From NCBI RefSeq assembly GCF_002723955.1, contig NZ_BEWN01000001.1, positions 124,001 to 188,000 of the forward strand: a stretch of DNA of 64,000 bases. The letters run 5' to 3'. Position numbers and translations under genes: made by a program. This DNA comes from Gluconobacter frateurii. GTDB taxonomy: Bacteria; Pseudomonadota; Alphaproteobacteria; Acetobacterales; Acetobacteraceae. Below, piece after piece: positions 9,788 through 18,339 of this stretch (the first letter of the stretch is position 1; each line of letters starts with the position of its first letter). Under the pieces are notes generated by a model, which was given only the letters and a program-made list of their open reading frames with translations, was not told the DNA's origin and searched no databases.

Positions 9788-10387
9788 TCAGGGCTGGGGT
9801 CTGAGGGCCGCGGGCAGATAATCTTCCACTACAAGGGAAATCGGCGCGTTGTCAGACGCACGCCGAAGTATGGCGCGGTTTTTCAGAACGACCCCCGCGG
9901 ATGCGTCCGGAAAATGCGATTCGAGTCGCTGTCTTTGGAAATGTGTCTCGGCGACGGCTTTGCCAAACGGCGTGTCTGTCGTCTCGAGAACGCGGTTCAT
10001 CCCGGGGGTCAGGCGTTCTGGCACATACCAGTTCCAGGCGTCTGACAGGGCGATATCGCCACACAAAAGCTGGACATGTCGTGTGCGAACCTGATTTGCG
10101 TCCTGAACTTCCAGAAGCAGAAGGATGTCCGGGGAGGGGTGTTCATGGGCCGGAAGGCGCACCACCCGGATCGGGAGAGAGCAATGTTCCTGAAGGACCG
10201 CTGTTGCGCTTGGATTGTGATCCAGCCGGTCTTTCAATGCACGAACGGCTGCGCCATCCGGGGGCGAAGTGCCTCCCGGACCAGCGCAGCCGCTTAATAC
10301 TGCTGTAAAAGAAAGAGCACGGAGGACCTTAGTGGTCGTCCCGGTCGTCCTTGTCAGTCGTGACTTCGATGTCGTTCGAAAGATCAT
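9788..10387 (-). CDS. Putative lipoprotein of unknown function
   Basis: No family was recognised. The C-terminal 180 residues read as a normal protein, and a lipobox is visible (AVLSGC followed by AGPGG), so the mature protein should be anchored in a membrane by a lipidated Cys. The start is uncertain: ATG 10387 gives a long basic n-region (MIFRTTSKSRLTR) and overlaps the upstream TIGR02300 gene by 59 bp in a different frame. No ATG lies between 10387 and the lipobox, so a non-ATG start closer to it is possible. The mature part contains two Cys, one of them in QEHCSLPIRVV. The stop lies 1 bp from the convergent SDR gene. Confidence 0.6.
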   Translation of the reverse strand: MIFRTTSKSRLTRTTGTTTKVLRALSFTAVLSGCAGPGGTSPPDGAAVRALKDRLDHNPSATAVLQEHCSLPIRVVRLPAHEHPSPDILLLLEVQDANQVRTRHVQLLCGDIALSDAWNWYVPERLTPGMNRVLETTDTPFGKAVAETHFQRQRLESHFPDASAGVVLKNRAILRRASDNAPISLVVEDYLPAALRPQP

Positions 10388-10661
10388 CGTCATCGTCCAG
10401 ATCATCATCAGGCGCCATGACATCGTCATCGGCATCATCATCCGTGTCCAGATCGACATCGACATCATCTTCGTTCTCTTCAGGCTTAGCCTTCAGATCT
10501 TTCTCTTCCGGCAGCGGGCCTTCGCTGCGCTTGAGACGGCCGATATCGTTCGGCTGGGTGGTGCCACACTTGGGGCACACTGTAGGGACGCGGTTCAGGT
10601 CATAGAAGCGGGCGCCGCACTCAACGCACGTCCGTTTTAGACCGAGTTCGGGTTTTGCCAT
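10329..10661 (-). CDS. TIGR02300 family protein (zinc-ribbon-like head, acidic tail)
   Basis: A 110-residue protein with MAKPELGLKRTC followed by two Cys pairs (CVECG and CPKCG), flanking the FYDLN motif that names the family. This head looks like a zinc ribbon. The C-terminal half is almost entirely Asp and Glu (DDDLDDDDDLSND). The family is widespread in alphaproteobacteria near aroA-cmk-rpsA, and that context holds here: aroA is divergent 138 bp away. The molecular function is unknown. ATG 10661 was chosen because family members begin at this Met; an in-frame ATG exists at 10679. Confidence 0.9.
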   Translation of the reverse strand: MAKPELGLKRTCVECGARFYDLNRVPTVCPKCGTTQPNDIGRLKRSEGPLPEEKDLKAKPEENEDDVDVDLDTDDDADDDVMAPDDDLDDDDDLSNDIEVTTDKDDRDDH

Positions 10662-10799
10662 GTTATGCAAGCCTGCCAATGCCTCGGATAAGGAACGCGG
10701 CCATGCCAGCTTGTTTCCATCATGTCAAACCCGAAGTGTCCCGAAAACTGCATGAGCGGACCGTTTTGTGGGTGATTGACAGGCAGGAATGACCCTCGC

Positions 10800-12137
10800 A
10801 TGAACAGGGGCATGCAAGCGCGACCTTTGACAGTTTCCGCGTCCCCGAAGGGACTTTCCGGCCGCACCCGTGTTCCGGGTGACAAATCCATCAGCCACCG
10901 TTCGCTGATGCTGGCCTCTCTCGCACATGGCCGTACGCATGTTTACGGCCTCCTGGAAGGCGAGGACGTTCTGCGGACTGCAGACGCCATGCGTGCCCTC
11001 GGTGCGACCATTACCCGCGACGGTGCTATCTGGACGATTGACGGCCGAGGCGTAGGTGAACTGACCGAGCCGGCCGATGTGCTGGATATGGGGAATTCCG
11101 GAACGGCTGCGCGTCTCCTGTCCGGCATTCTGTCCTCCCATAAGATGAACAGTGTCATGACCGGGGATGCCTCCCTGCGTTCCCGTCCGATGCGTCGTGT
11201 CATGGACCCCCTGTCCAAGAACGGCTCCGAATTTCTGGCTCGAGAGGGTGGACGTCTTCCGATGGCTGTCCGCGGTGATGGCAAGGCCAGGCCGCTGGAA
11301 TATCGCCTGCCGGTTGCTTCGGCACAGGTAAAGTCCGCTGTTCTGCTGGCTGGTCTGAATGCCGTCGGCAAGACAGTGGTGGAAGAGCCAGTCGCAACCC
11401 GTGACCACACCGAAAACATGCTGCGTCACTTTGGTGTTGAGGTTGATGTTTCCGTTCTCGATGCGGGTGGACGTCGAATCGAACTGACAGGTCCGGTGAA
11501 GTTGACGGCGCGTGACGTGACGGTGCCGGGCGATCCGTCCTCTTCTGCTTTTCCGCTCGTGGCGGCGCTGCTGGTTCCTGGTTCCGATCTGCTGATCGAG
11601 AATGTGGGTCTTAATCCCCTGCGGACAGGTCTGTTCACGACGCTGCTCGAAATGGGTGCTGACCTGACGATTGAGAACGAGCGTGTCGAGGGTGGTGAGC
11701 CTGTCGGTGACCTTCGCGTGCGTCACAGCAAGCTTAAGGGCGTGGACGTCCCACCCGAGCGTGCCCCGTCGATGATTGATGAGTATCCGGTTCTGGCTGT
11801 GGCCTGTGCCTTCGCGGAAGGTTCCTCCCGCCTGCGGGGTCTGGAAGAACTGCGGGTGAAGGAAAGCGACCGTCTGGCCGCCACGGTTTCACTGCTGAAC
11901 GTCAATGGCGCAGAAACCGAAGTCGTAGGCGATGATCTGATCGTTCAGGGCTTCAAGGGCCCTCTGGGTGGCGGCACTGTGACGACTCACATGGATCATC
12001 GTCTGGCGATGAGTGGCATTGTGTTCGGTCTTGCCGCGCAGAAGCCGGTTCATATCGACGATACGGCTTTCATAGAGACCAGCTTTCCCGGTTTTGTGGA
12101 CCTGATGAACGCATTGGGTGCGGATATCCGGGCATGA
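10800..12137 (+). CDS. aroA: 3-phosphoshikimate 1-carboxyvinyltransferase (EPSP synthase)
   Basis: Sixth step of the shikimate pathway: PEP plus shikimate-3-phosphate to EPSP. The 445-residue protein starts at ATG 10800, with a TTG option at 10776. It shows PGDKSISHRSLM, GLLEGEDVL, GDASLRSRPM, SAQVKSAVLLAGLN and LEELRVKESDR. SAQ-x-K and the overall sequence match the class II (Agrobacterium CP4-like) enzymes common in alphaproteobacteria. The loop that contacts PEP reads GNSGTAAR, with Gly at residue 101; the glyphosate-insensitive CP4 enzyme has Ala at the corresponding place. The stop overlaps the cmk start (ATGA). Confidence 0.95.
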   Translation: MNRGMQARPLTVSASPKGLSGRTRVPGDKSISHRSLMLASLAHGRTHVYGLLEGEDVLRTADAMRALGATITRDGAIWTIDGRGVGELTEPADVLDMGNSGTAARLLSGILSSHKMNSVMTGDASLRSRPMRRVMDPLSKNGSEFLAREGGRLPMAVRGDGKARPLEYRLPVASAQVKSAVLLAGLNAVGKTVVEEPVATRDHTENMLRHFGVEVDVSVLDAGGRRIELTGPVKLTARDVTVPGDPSSSAFPLVAALLVPGSDLLIENVGLNPLRTGLFTTLLEMGADLTIENERVEGGEPVGDLRVRHSKLKGVDVPPERAPSMIDEYPVLAVACAFAEGSSRLRGLEELRVKESDRLAATVSLLNVNGAETEVVGDDLIVQGFKGPLGGGTVTTHMDHRLAMSGIVFGLAAQKPVHIDDTAFIETSFPGFVDLMNALGADIRA

Positions 12138-12772
12138 GCCGTCCGCTTGTCATCGCCGTGGATGGGCCAGCCGCAGCCGGGAAGGGGACGCTGGCCAAGG
12201 CACTCGCGGCCCGGCTTGGTCTGCCGTATCTGGATACAGGGTTATTGTACCGTGCTGTTGCGCGGCGGATGGTGAATGCGGGTCTGGACCCGGCGGGAGA
12301 TGCGTCTGCCCAGGCGCAGGCACTCCAGCCGGAAGATCTTGCCCGAACGGATCTCCGTGTTCCGGAAATCGACCGGGGGGCCTCTCTTGTGGCGGCCCAG
12401 CCCGCGGTTCGTGCGGCTCTTCTGGACCGGCAACGTGTGTTTGCCACGCAGACTGGCGCTGTTGTGGACGGCCGGGACATCGGAACGGTCGTTTTTCCGG
12501 ACGCGGACGTGAAGTTCTTCATCACGGCCTCTCCCAGAACACGTGCCCTGCGTCGCCATCGCCAGGTTCATGGTGAGGCTCTTCTGGCCGAGGCTGAGCT
12601 TGAAGCGGCTGTTGCCGAGATTGTCGTGCGGGACTCGCGGGATTCTTCGCGGGATACGGCACCACTTGTGCAGGCTGTGGATGCTGTTCTGATTGAGACG
12701 GACGGCCTCTCTGCAGAACAAGTGCTTGAAAAAGCCTGCGAAGAAGTCGCACGCCGAAAGGTCTGCTCCTGA
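12134..12772 (+). CDS. cmk: Cytidylate kinase
   Basis: Phosphorylates CMP and dCMP in the cytoplasm. The 212-residue protein begins with the P-loop region VIAVDGPAAAGKGTLAKALA. It has YLDTGLLYRAVARR, the substrate loop VVDGRDIGTVVFPDAD, and the lid region RDSRDSSRDTAPL. The length is usual for the family. The start overlaps the aroA stop, and rpsA follows after a 252-bp leader, the conserved aroA-cmk-rpsA order. Confidence 0.96.
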   Translation: MSRPLVIAVDGPAAAGKGTLAKALAARLGLPYLDTGLLYRAVARRMVNAGLDPAGDASAQAQALQPEDLARTDLRVPEIDRGASLVAAQPAVRAALLDRQRVFATQTGAVVDGRDIGTVVFPDADVKFFITASPRTRALRRHRQVHGEALLAEAELEAAVAEIVVRDSRDSSRDTAPLVQAVDAVLIETDGLSAEQVLEKACEEVARRKVCS

Positions 12773-13024
12773 TTGCCCGAAGAGAGCGGTCAAACACCCG
12801 TTTTTTTATTGACAGAGCGCCCACTGAGGGTGTTTTTGCGGGCTAGCGCTGTGTCCGTAATGGGCATGGTGTCGTCTATCGCGCGTATTTGCGCGCAGGC
12901 TTAACCTAACGGACCCGTTCTGACCTCTGATGGCAGCGGGGAGTCGTCACGACAGATCCTGATCAGCGTGGCGCAGACGTGGATGATCGGTTTTAAGCCG
13001 AAAATCCGGGAATATTGTATTTAC

Positions 13025-14734
13025 ATGGCTTCAGCCAATCAGACCCCTGCCGATCACGGCATGGAAGATTTTGCAGCCCTTCTCGAAGAGACCCTGGGCC
13101 GCGACACCGGTTTTGACGGTTCCGTCGTCACCGGTCGCGTGATCCGTCTGACCGACGAATTCGCTATCGTTGATGTTGGTCTCAAGAGCGAAGGCCGCGT
13201 TTCCCTTAAGGAATTCGGCCCGCCGGGTGTTGCTCCGGACGTAAAGCCGGGCGACGTTGTCGAGCTGTATGTCGAGCGTTACGAAGACCGTGACGGTTCC
13301 ATCGTTCTTTCCCGCGAGAAGGCTCGCCGCGAAGAAGCATGGACCGCTCTGGAGCGTGCATTCGGCAACAACCAGCGCGTTAACGGCACGATCTATGGTC
13401 GCGTCAAGGGTGGCTTCACGGTTGATCTGGGCGGCGCAATGGCGTTCCTTCCGGGCAGCCAGGTTGACATCCGTCCGGTTCGTGACGTCGGCCCGCTGAT
13501 GGGTCAGCCGCAGCCGTTCCAGATCCTGAAGATGGATCGCGCACGTGGCAACATCGTCGTGTCCCGTCGTGCCGTTCTTGAAGAGACCCGTGCAGAACAG
13601 CGTTCCGAGCTGATCCAGGGCCTGAAGGAAGGCATGATCCTTGACGGCGTCGTCAAGAACATCACCGACTACGGTGCGTTCGTTGACCTCGGCGGCGTTG
13701 ATGGCCTCCTGCATGTCACGGACATCGCATGGAAGCGCATTAACCACCCGTCCGAAGCTCTGCAGATCGGTCAGCCGGTTCGCGTGCAGGTCATCCGCTT
13801 CAACCCGGACACGCAGCGTATCTCCCTCGGCATGAAGCAGCTTGAAGCTGATCCGTGGGAAAACGTCGCCATCAAGTATCCGGCTGGCGCCCGCTTCACG
13901 GGTCGCGTCACGAACATCACCGACTACGGTGCATTCGTCGAGCTGGAGCCGGGCGTCGAAGGTCTGGTGCACGTTTCCGAAATGTCCTGGACGAAGAAGA
14001 ACGTCCATCCGGGCAAGATCGTCGCTACTTCCCAGGAAGTCGACGTCATGGTTCTGGACGTGGACAGCTCCAAGCGTCGCATTTCGCTTGGTCTCAAGCA
14101 GGTTCAGCGCAACCCTTGGGAGCAGTTCGAAGAAGAGCACAAGGTTGGCTCTGTCATCGAAGGCGAAATCCGCAACATCACCGAGTTCGGTCTGTTCATC
14201 GGTCTCTCCGCAGACATCGACGGCATGGTCCACATGTCCGACCTGTCCTGGGACGAAGCTGGCGAAGCAGCCATGGCGAACTACGAGAAGGGTCAGGTCG
14301 TCAAGGCCAAGGTCCTCGACGTGGATCCTGAGAAGGAGCGCATCTCCCTGGGCATCAAGCAGCTTCAGGAAGATCCGGCAGCCGACACGCTGGCTCGCGT
14401 TCAGAAGGGTGCAATTGTCACCTGCGTTGTGACGGCAGTTCAGACAAACGGCATTGAAGTGAAGGTCGACGATCTGCTGACCGGCTTCATCCGCCGTGCA
14501 GAGCTGGCTCGTGACAAGGCTGAGCAACGTCCAGAGCGTTTCGCAGTTGGCGAAAAGGTCGATGCAAAGATCGTTTCCGTTGACCGTGCAGCTCGCAAGC
14601 TGGCCCTGACGATCCGCGGCCGTGAGGTCGAGGAAGACAAGGCAGCCATCAACGAGTACGGTTCTTCTGACTCGGGCGCTTCCCTGGGTGACATCCTTGG
14701 TGCGGCAATTCGTCGTCGCACCACGGACGTCTGA
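13025..14734 (+). CDS. rpsA: 30S ribosomal protein S1
   Basis: The ribosomal protein that binds mRNA upstream of the Shine-Dalgarno. The 569-residue protein contains six S1/OB repeats at about residues 35-100, 118-185, 205-273, 290-360, 377-447 and 464-530. The paired motif NITDYGAFV is seen in repeats 3 and 4, and RISLGMKQLEADPW and RISLGLKQVQRNPW close them. Codon use is strongly biased, as expected for a ribosomal gene. ATG 13025 (MASANQTP) was chosen over the upstream GTG at 12968. The Shine-Dalgarno is weak, which is common for S1 itself. Confidence 0.96.
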   Translation: MASANQTPADHGMEDFAALLEETLGRDTGFDGSVVTGRVIRLTDEFAIVDVGLKSEGRVSLKEFGPPGVAPDVKPGDVVELYVERYEDRDGSIVLSREKARREEAWTALERAFGNNQRVNGTIYGRVKGGFTVDLGGAMAFLPGSQVDIRPVRDVGPLMGQPQPFQILKMDRARGNIVVSRRAVLEETRAEQRSELIQGLKEGMILDGVVKNITDYGAFVDLGGVDGLLHVTDIAWKRINHPSEALQIGQPVRVQVIRFNPDTQRISLGMKQLEADPWENVAIKYPAGARFTGRVTNITDYGAFVELEPGVEGLVHVSEMSWTKKNVHPGKIVATSQEVDVMVLDVDSSKRRISLGLKQVQRNPWEQFEEEHKVGSVIEGEIRNITEFGLFIGLSADIDGMVHMSDLSWDEAGEAAMANYEKGQVVKAKVLDVDPEKERISLGIKQLQEDPAADTLARVQKGAIVTCVVTAVQTNGIEVKVDDLLTGFIRRAELARDKAEQRPERFAVGEKVDAKIVSVDRAARKLALTIRGREVEEDKAAINEYGSSDSGASLGDILGAAIRRRTTDV

Positions 14735-14775
14735 GACTGAAAAATTTTCTCAGCCTAATACTGTGAAGATTTTGG

Positions 14776-14805
14776 AAAAGAGCCGCGCAAGCGGCTCTTT
14801 TTTTT
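14776..14805 (+). terminator. Rho-independent terminator of rpsA
   Basis: Perfect 11-bp arms AAAAGAGCCGC and GCGGCTCTTTT around a GCAA tetraloop, followed by more T residues. It lies 41 bp after the rpsA stop codon and closes the aroA-cmk-rpsA unit. Confidence 0.95.
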
Positions 14806-14969
14806 GTCTGCATTGAAGAAAGCTTCTTTTTTTAAAGGGGTTTTGTTGGCGTAAACCTTCGGGTAAGAATTAGGGCACCGTGATAGCGGCAGTCTTTTGC
14901 GGCCTATTGCCTGAATGACTGATGGTTTCGGTTCAAGATGGGAGTGGGTGCCATGCACCCAGGAGATTG

Positions 14970-17900
14970 ATGGCGGTTATTTACAACACGAACTACACCC
15001 ACAATCCCAATTCCTATCTGACGCTGGCGGTCGAACGGGCCGCCAAATCTTTATTTGGAAAAGACCAGGTCGTTGTCGCAGACAACATGTCTCTTGGCGG
15101 TATCGCTGCTTCCGGAGAACATGATGTGCTGATCTGCCTGGATGCACAGCGTATCAATCTGGCGCTGATTCGTCGGGTTCGACCGGCTTTTAAAACACTT
15201 ATTCTCTGGACGTTTGAAGATCCGTTCATGCGCGACTTCAATGTCGAGAATGCGGGCCTTTTTGATTACGTCTTCACGAATGATCCGTCCTGTGCTGAAT
15301 ACTATCATGGTAAAGGACATTACCTGCCACTGGCAGCTAGTACATCCATTCATGAGCGAAAGGTTCTTCCGGCCAGCGAGTTGGAGTACGATATCTTCTT
15401 CGCGGGTACGATGTGGCCGAATCGAGTGCAGACGCTGCGGCGTGTTATTGCGGCCTTCCCCGATGCGCGCCTCAAGCTGGTTTGCCCGGGCAACGAGTAT
15501 CTTCCTCCGTTACCTGCTGATCTTGCCGCGCTCGCCATTCAGCGCCCCATCAGCCACGAAGCCTTCATTGACTTTGCCAATGTCAGCGCCGTTACTCTGA
15601 CGATGTTTCGTGACTACGCCAGCCATGGTGATGTCAGTCAGGCTACTGCTCCGGGTCCGCGCTTTTTTGAGCTTGGTCTGGCTGGTACCGCACAGGTGGT
15701 CGAAGCTCCTGAGAGCATGGCGAGCGAATATTTTGATACTGTCGAAGGCATCAGCCTCGCCCGTGATCCGGATGGGGTGGTAGACGCAATTGCCCGTATT
15801 CTTGGTAACAAGAGTACGCGCCGCAAGGCGGCTCAGGCTGCACAGAAGTCTGTCCTGGCTCACCATCTTTATGAGCATCGCCTGGAGCAGATGCGTGAAA
15901 TCACCGGAGCAGATTTCGGACGACGTAAGTCATCGGATGTTTTGCCGGTAGAACGCCGCCGCCGTCTGCGTATTCTCATGTGCACGCATTCCACCATCCA
16001 TGAACAGGCCTGGGGTGGTGTTGAAGTTTACCAGCAGGCTCTCTGCTCGTTGCTGGGACGCGAAATTGAATTCTTTTACTGGCTGCGTCGTGGAACATTC
16101 TGCCGCCTGACAACTGCAAGTGGTCAGGAACTGGAGCGTTTTGATGTTCCGGAAGTGGGCTGGCAGGACGCGATGTGTGATGCGCCAGAAGAGATGGCGT
16201 TCTCCAGCGTTATCAGCCAGTACAACATGGACATCGTGCATTTCCAGCATCTGGGTCACCATGCGCTGTCTCTCCCCATTATTGCGAAGGCCAATGGTGC
16301 GGGCGTTGTTTTCTCGGCGCATGACTTCTGGCTGGTATCTGCCCGCTACAACCTGCTCAATCATGAGCTGCGTTATGTGGAAGACGAGGTTCGTTCGGTT
16401 CTTTCAGCTGACATCACGCTGAAGGCTTCTGAAAATGTTGAATATGGCGGTGAGCAGACGCGTCGTGCCTTCGTGGCCAAGATGCTTCGTTCTGTAGATG
16501 CGATCATGTTCGGGACGCAGCATTCCCGTGATCTGACCCACGAGATCTATCCGGTCCTAAACGAGAAGATCAGCCTGATCACAGGTATACCAAGCCCGGA
16601 AAATACGGTGCCTGTGAAGCCGAAGGGCTACGAGCCGCTAGGTGAAAAGCCGCTCAATATCGCGATTGTCGGAAATTTCCTGCGCACAAAGGGTGCGGAC
16701 ACAATCCTGAGCCTTATTGAGATCGCTCACCCGGATCACTTTGTTTTCCACATTTTTGGCTATGTACATCCCGAATACGAAGCGGTTCTGAACGCTGGAC
16801 GACGGTCCAACGTGAAGCTTTATGGCCGTTACGACATGGGTGACATTGAAGCCCTTAAGAAGGCTGATGTTGCTCTGAACCTGTCGATCTGGCCTGAAAC
16901 CTACTGCATCTCGCTTTCAGAGGCCTGGCAGAATGGTCTGATCCCGATCGTGACGGATGTTGGTGCGCTGGGCGATCGTGTTGAAGATGGCGTCAACGGC
17001 TTCAAGGTACCCATCAATCGCCCCAGCATGGTTCTTGAACGTCTTGAATTGCTGCGTTCTTCCGAGCCGCTGCGTAAGGCGATTATGGCCAATATCGGTC
17101 CCCATCTGTGGACCCATGCCCGTGAATACGCAGACGGTCTGCTTGCACTTTATCGGGATGTTGCACCGCGTCGTCCTATGGGTGTGTCCGATCTGCGTCT
17201 GGATGCAGGGCAGGTTCATCTGTTGCCGCATCCGTCATGGCGCCACCAGGCTCCGCCACGCCATATCTTCGATCCTCCGACGACGCGCGATCTGTCCGTT
17301 GAACTTCCCATTCCGGTGTCTGACTGGTTCTCCATCCAGGGCGCGGAGTGCTACATTGATGATGTCTGCCACCATATCTTCGCTACTAACGAAGATGAGG
17401 ACTTCAAGGGAGCGAACGAATTCCACATCCGTGGCTGGTTCCTGATCCCGGGTGTCACGACGGCGGGGCGCATGCTGACGGTTCTGATCGGCGAAGATGC
17501 AGATAGCCCGCTGATTTTCCTCGAGTGCGAGCGTGAAATTCGCGGTGATATTGTTGAGATGTTCAACGACGCTCCGCGCCGTTCGGGCTTCTCCGGGAAG
17601 GCAGCTCTCCGTGGTAAATGGTGTGAAGGCAGGTTCCGGGTCGGACTGGTCAATGTCATCAACGGCCAGGCTGCCTTCCAGTTGACGTCGATCCAGATTG
17701 AGGTCGAGGGCGGCAAAATCGGGACAATCCAGCGTTCCGCTCCGTCCAATGATACCATTCTGGCTGACTTCAATCGGATTTCTCATAGCGATGGCCTTAT
17801 TCGCGGCATCAAGCTCGCGGGGTTCCAGAAGGACAAGCTGCATCCCTATGGCAGCGGACTGCTAGAGCACTTTATTGACGAATTCACCGGCGTTATCGGT

Positions 17901-18320
17901 GAATCGGTCAGCGAGATCGATCCATCTGGAACCATCGTGATCCGGGGTTGGGCATTCCTGAAGAGCCTGTCGCGTGCCGGGCAGATGTATGTAGGAGTGG
18001 TTTCTCCCGAAAAGGATGAACTGACGCTGTTCGGAATGGAACGCGTCGCTCGCCAGGATGTAGCAACGGTGCATCGTGATGCGCCCCTATGTGCGGGCTT
18101 CTTCGGAATCCTGAACCCGCTCCACGGATATGCGCGCCCGCTGGATGGAGTTTACCGTGTGGCTCTGATCAATGTGGCAGGCGATGTGTTTGGAACACAT
18201 CTGACGGACCTGATCGTGACTTTCGATGCGGGACGTGTCGTTTCCACGGGCCGGGAGAGTCTGACGCCCGAGCAATCCGAACGGATAGAGTTCCTGCTGA
18301 ATGAGAAAGCCATAGCCTGA
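14970..18320 (+). CDS. Large multi-domain glycosyltransferase: CgeB-like + GT4 + two C-terminal repeats
   Basis: A 1116-residue cytoplasmic-type protein without signal peptide. Residues 1-310 resemble CgeB-type glycosyltransferases (LWTFEDPFMRD, HYLPLAAST, APGPRFFELGLAG, HHLYEHRLEQM). Residues 328-730 form a GT4, GT-B fold enzyme: ILMCTHSTIHEQAWGGVEVY, NIAIVGNFLRTKGADTIL and the nucleotide-sugar region SLSEAWQNGLIPIVTDVGAL. Residues 796-917 and 965-1090 are two copies of one unrecognised domain, sharing an I-x-RGW core, an AGRM/AGQM block, a DAP..GF block and a V.L.NV end. ATG 14970 follows AGGAG; the ATG at 14922 lacks one. It is followed 19 bp later by another glycosyltransferase. The products are probably cell-surface glycans, inferred from domains only. 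Confidence 0.85.
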   Translation: MAVIYNTNYTHNPNSYLTLAVERAAKSLFGKDQVVVADNMSLGGIAASGEHDVLICLDAQRINLALIRRVRPAFKTLILWTFEDPFMRDFNVENAGLFDYVFTNDPSCAEYYHGKGHYLPLAASTSIHERKVLPASELEYDIFFAGTMWPNRVQTLRRVIAAFPDARLKLVCPGNEYLPPLPADLAALAIQRPISHEAFIDFANVSAVTLTMFRDYASHGDVSQATAPGPRFFELGLAGTAQVVEAPESMASEYFDTVEGISLARDPDGVVDAIARILGNKSTRRKAAQAAQKSVLAHHLYEHRLEQMREITGADFGRRKSSDVLPVERRRRLRILMCTHSTIHEQAWGGVEVYQQALCSLLGREIEFFYWLRRGTFCRLTTASGQELERFDVPEVGWQDAMCDAPEEMAFSSVISQYNMDIVHFQHLGHHALSLPIIAKANGAGVVFSAHDFWLVSARYNLLNHELRYVEDEVRSVLSADITLKASENVEYGGEQTRRAFVAKMLRSVDAIMFGTQHSRDLTHEIYPVLNEKISLITGIPSPENTVPVKPKGYEPLGEKPLNIAIVGNFLRTKGADTILSLIEIAHPDHFVFHIFGYVHPEYEAVLNAGRRSNVKLYGRYDMGDIEALKKADVALNLSIWPETYCISLSEAWQNGLIPIVTDVGALGDRVEDGVNGFKVPINRPSMVLERLELLRSSEPLRKAIMANIGPHLWTHAREYADGLLALYRDVAPRRPMGVSDLRLDAGQVHLLPHPSWRHQAPPRHIFDPPTTRDLSVELPIPVSDWFSIQGAECYIDDVCHHIFATNEDEDFKGANEFHIRGWFLIPGVTTAGRMLTVLIGEDADSPLIFLECEREIRGDIVEMFNDAPRRSGFSGKAALRGKWCEGRFRVGLVNVINGQAAFQLTSIQIEVEGGKIGTIQRSAPSNDTILADFNRISHSDGLIRGIKLAGFQKDKLHPYGSGLLEHFIDEFTGVIGESVSEIDPSGTIVIRGWAFLKSLSRAGQMYVGVVSPEKDELTLFGMERVARQDVATVHRDAPLCAGFFGILNPLHGYARPLDGVYRVALINVAGDVFGTHLTDLIVTFDAGRVVSTGRESLTPEQSERIEFLLNEKAIA

Positions 18321-18339
18321 GGCGGGAGCATTACCATTC

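Noticed and set aside
13031-14527. 498-residue open frame antisense to rpsA
   Set aside because: It is the reverse shadow of a strongly biased ribosomal gene; no start signals or family match.
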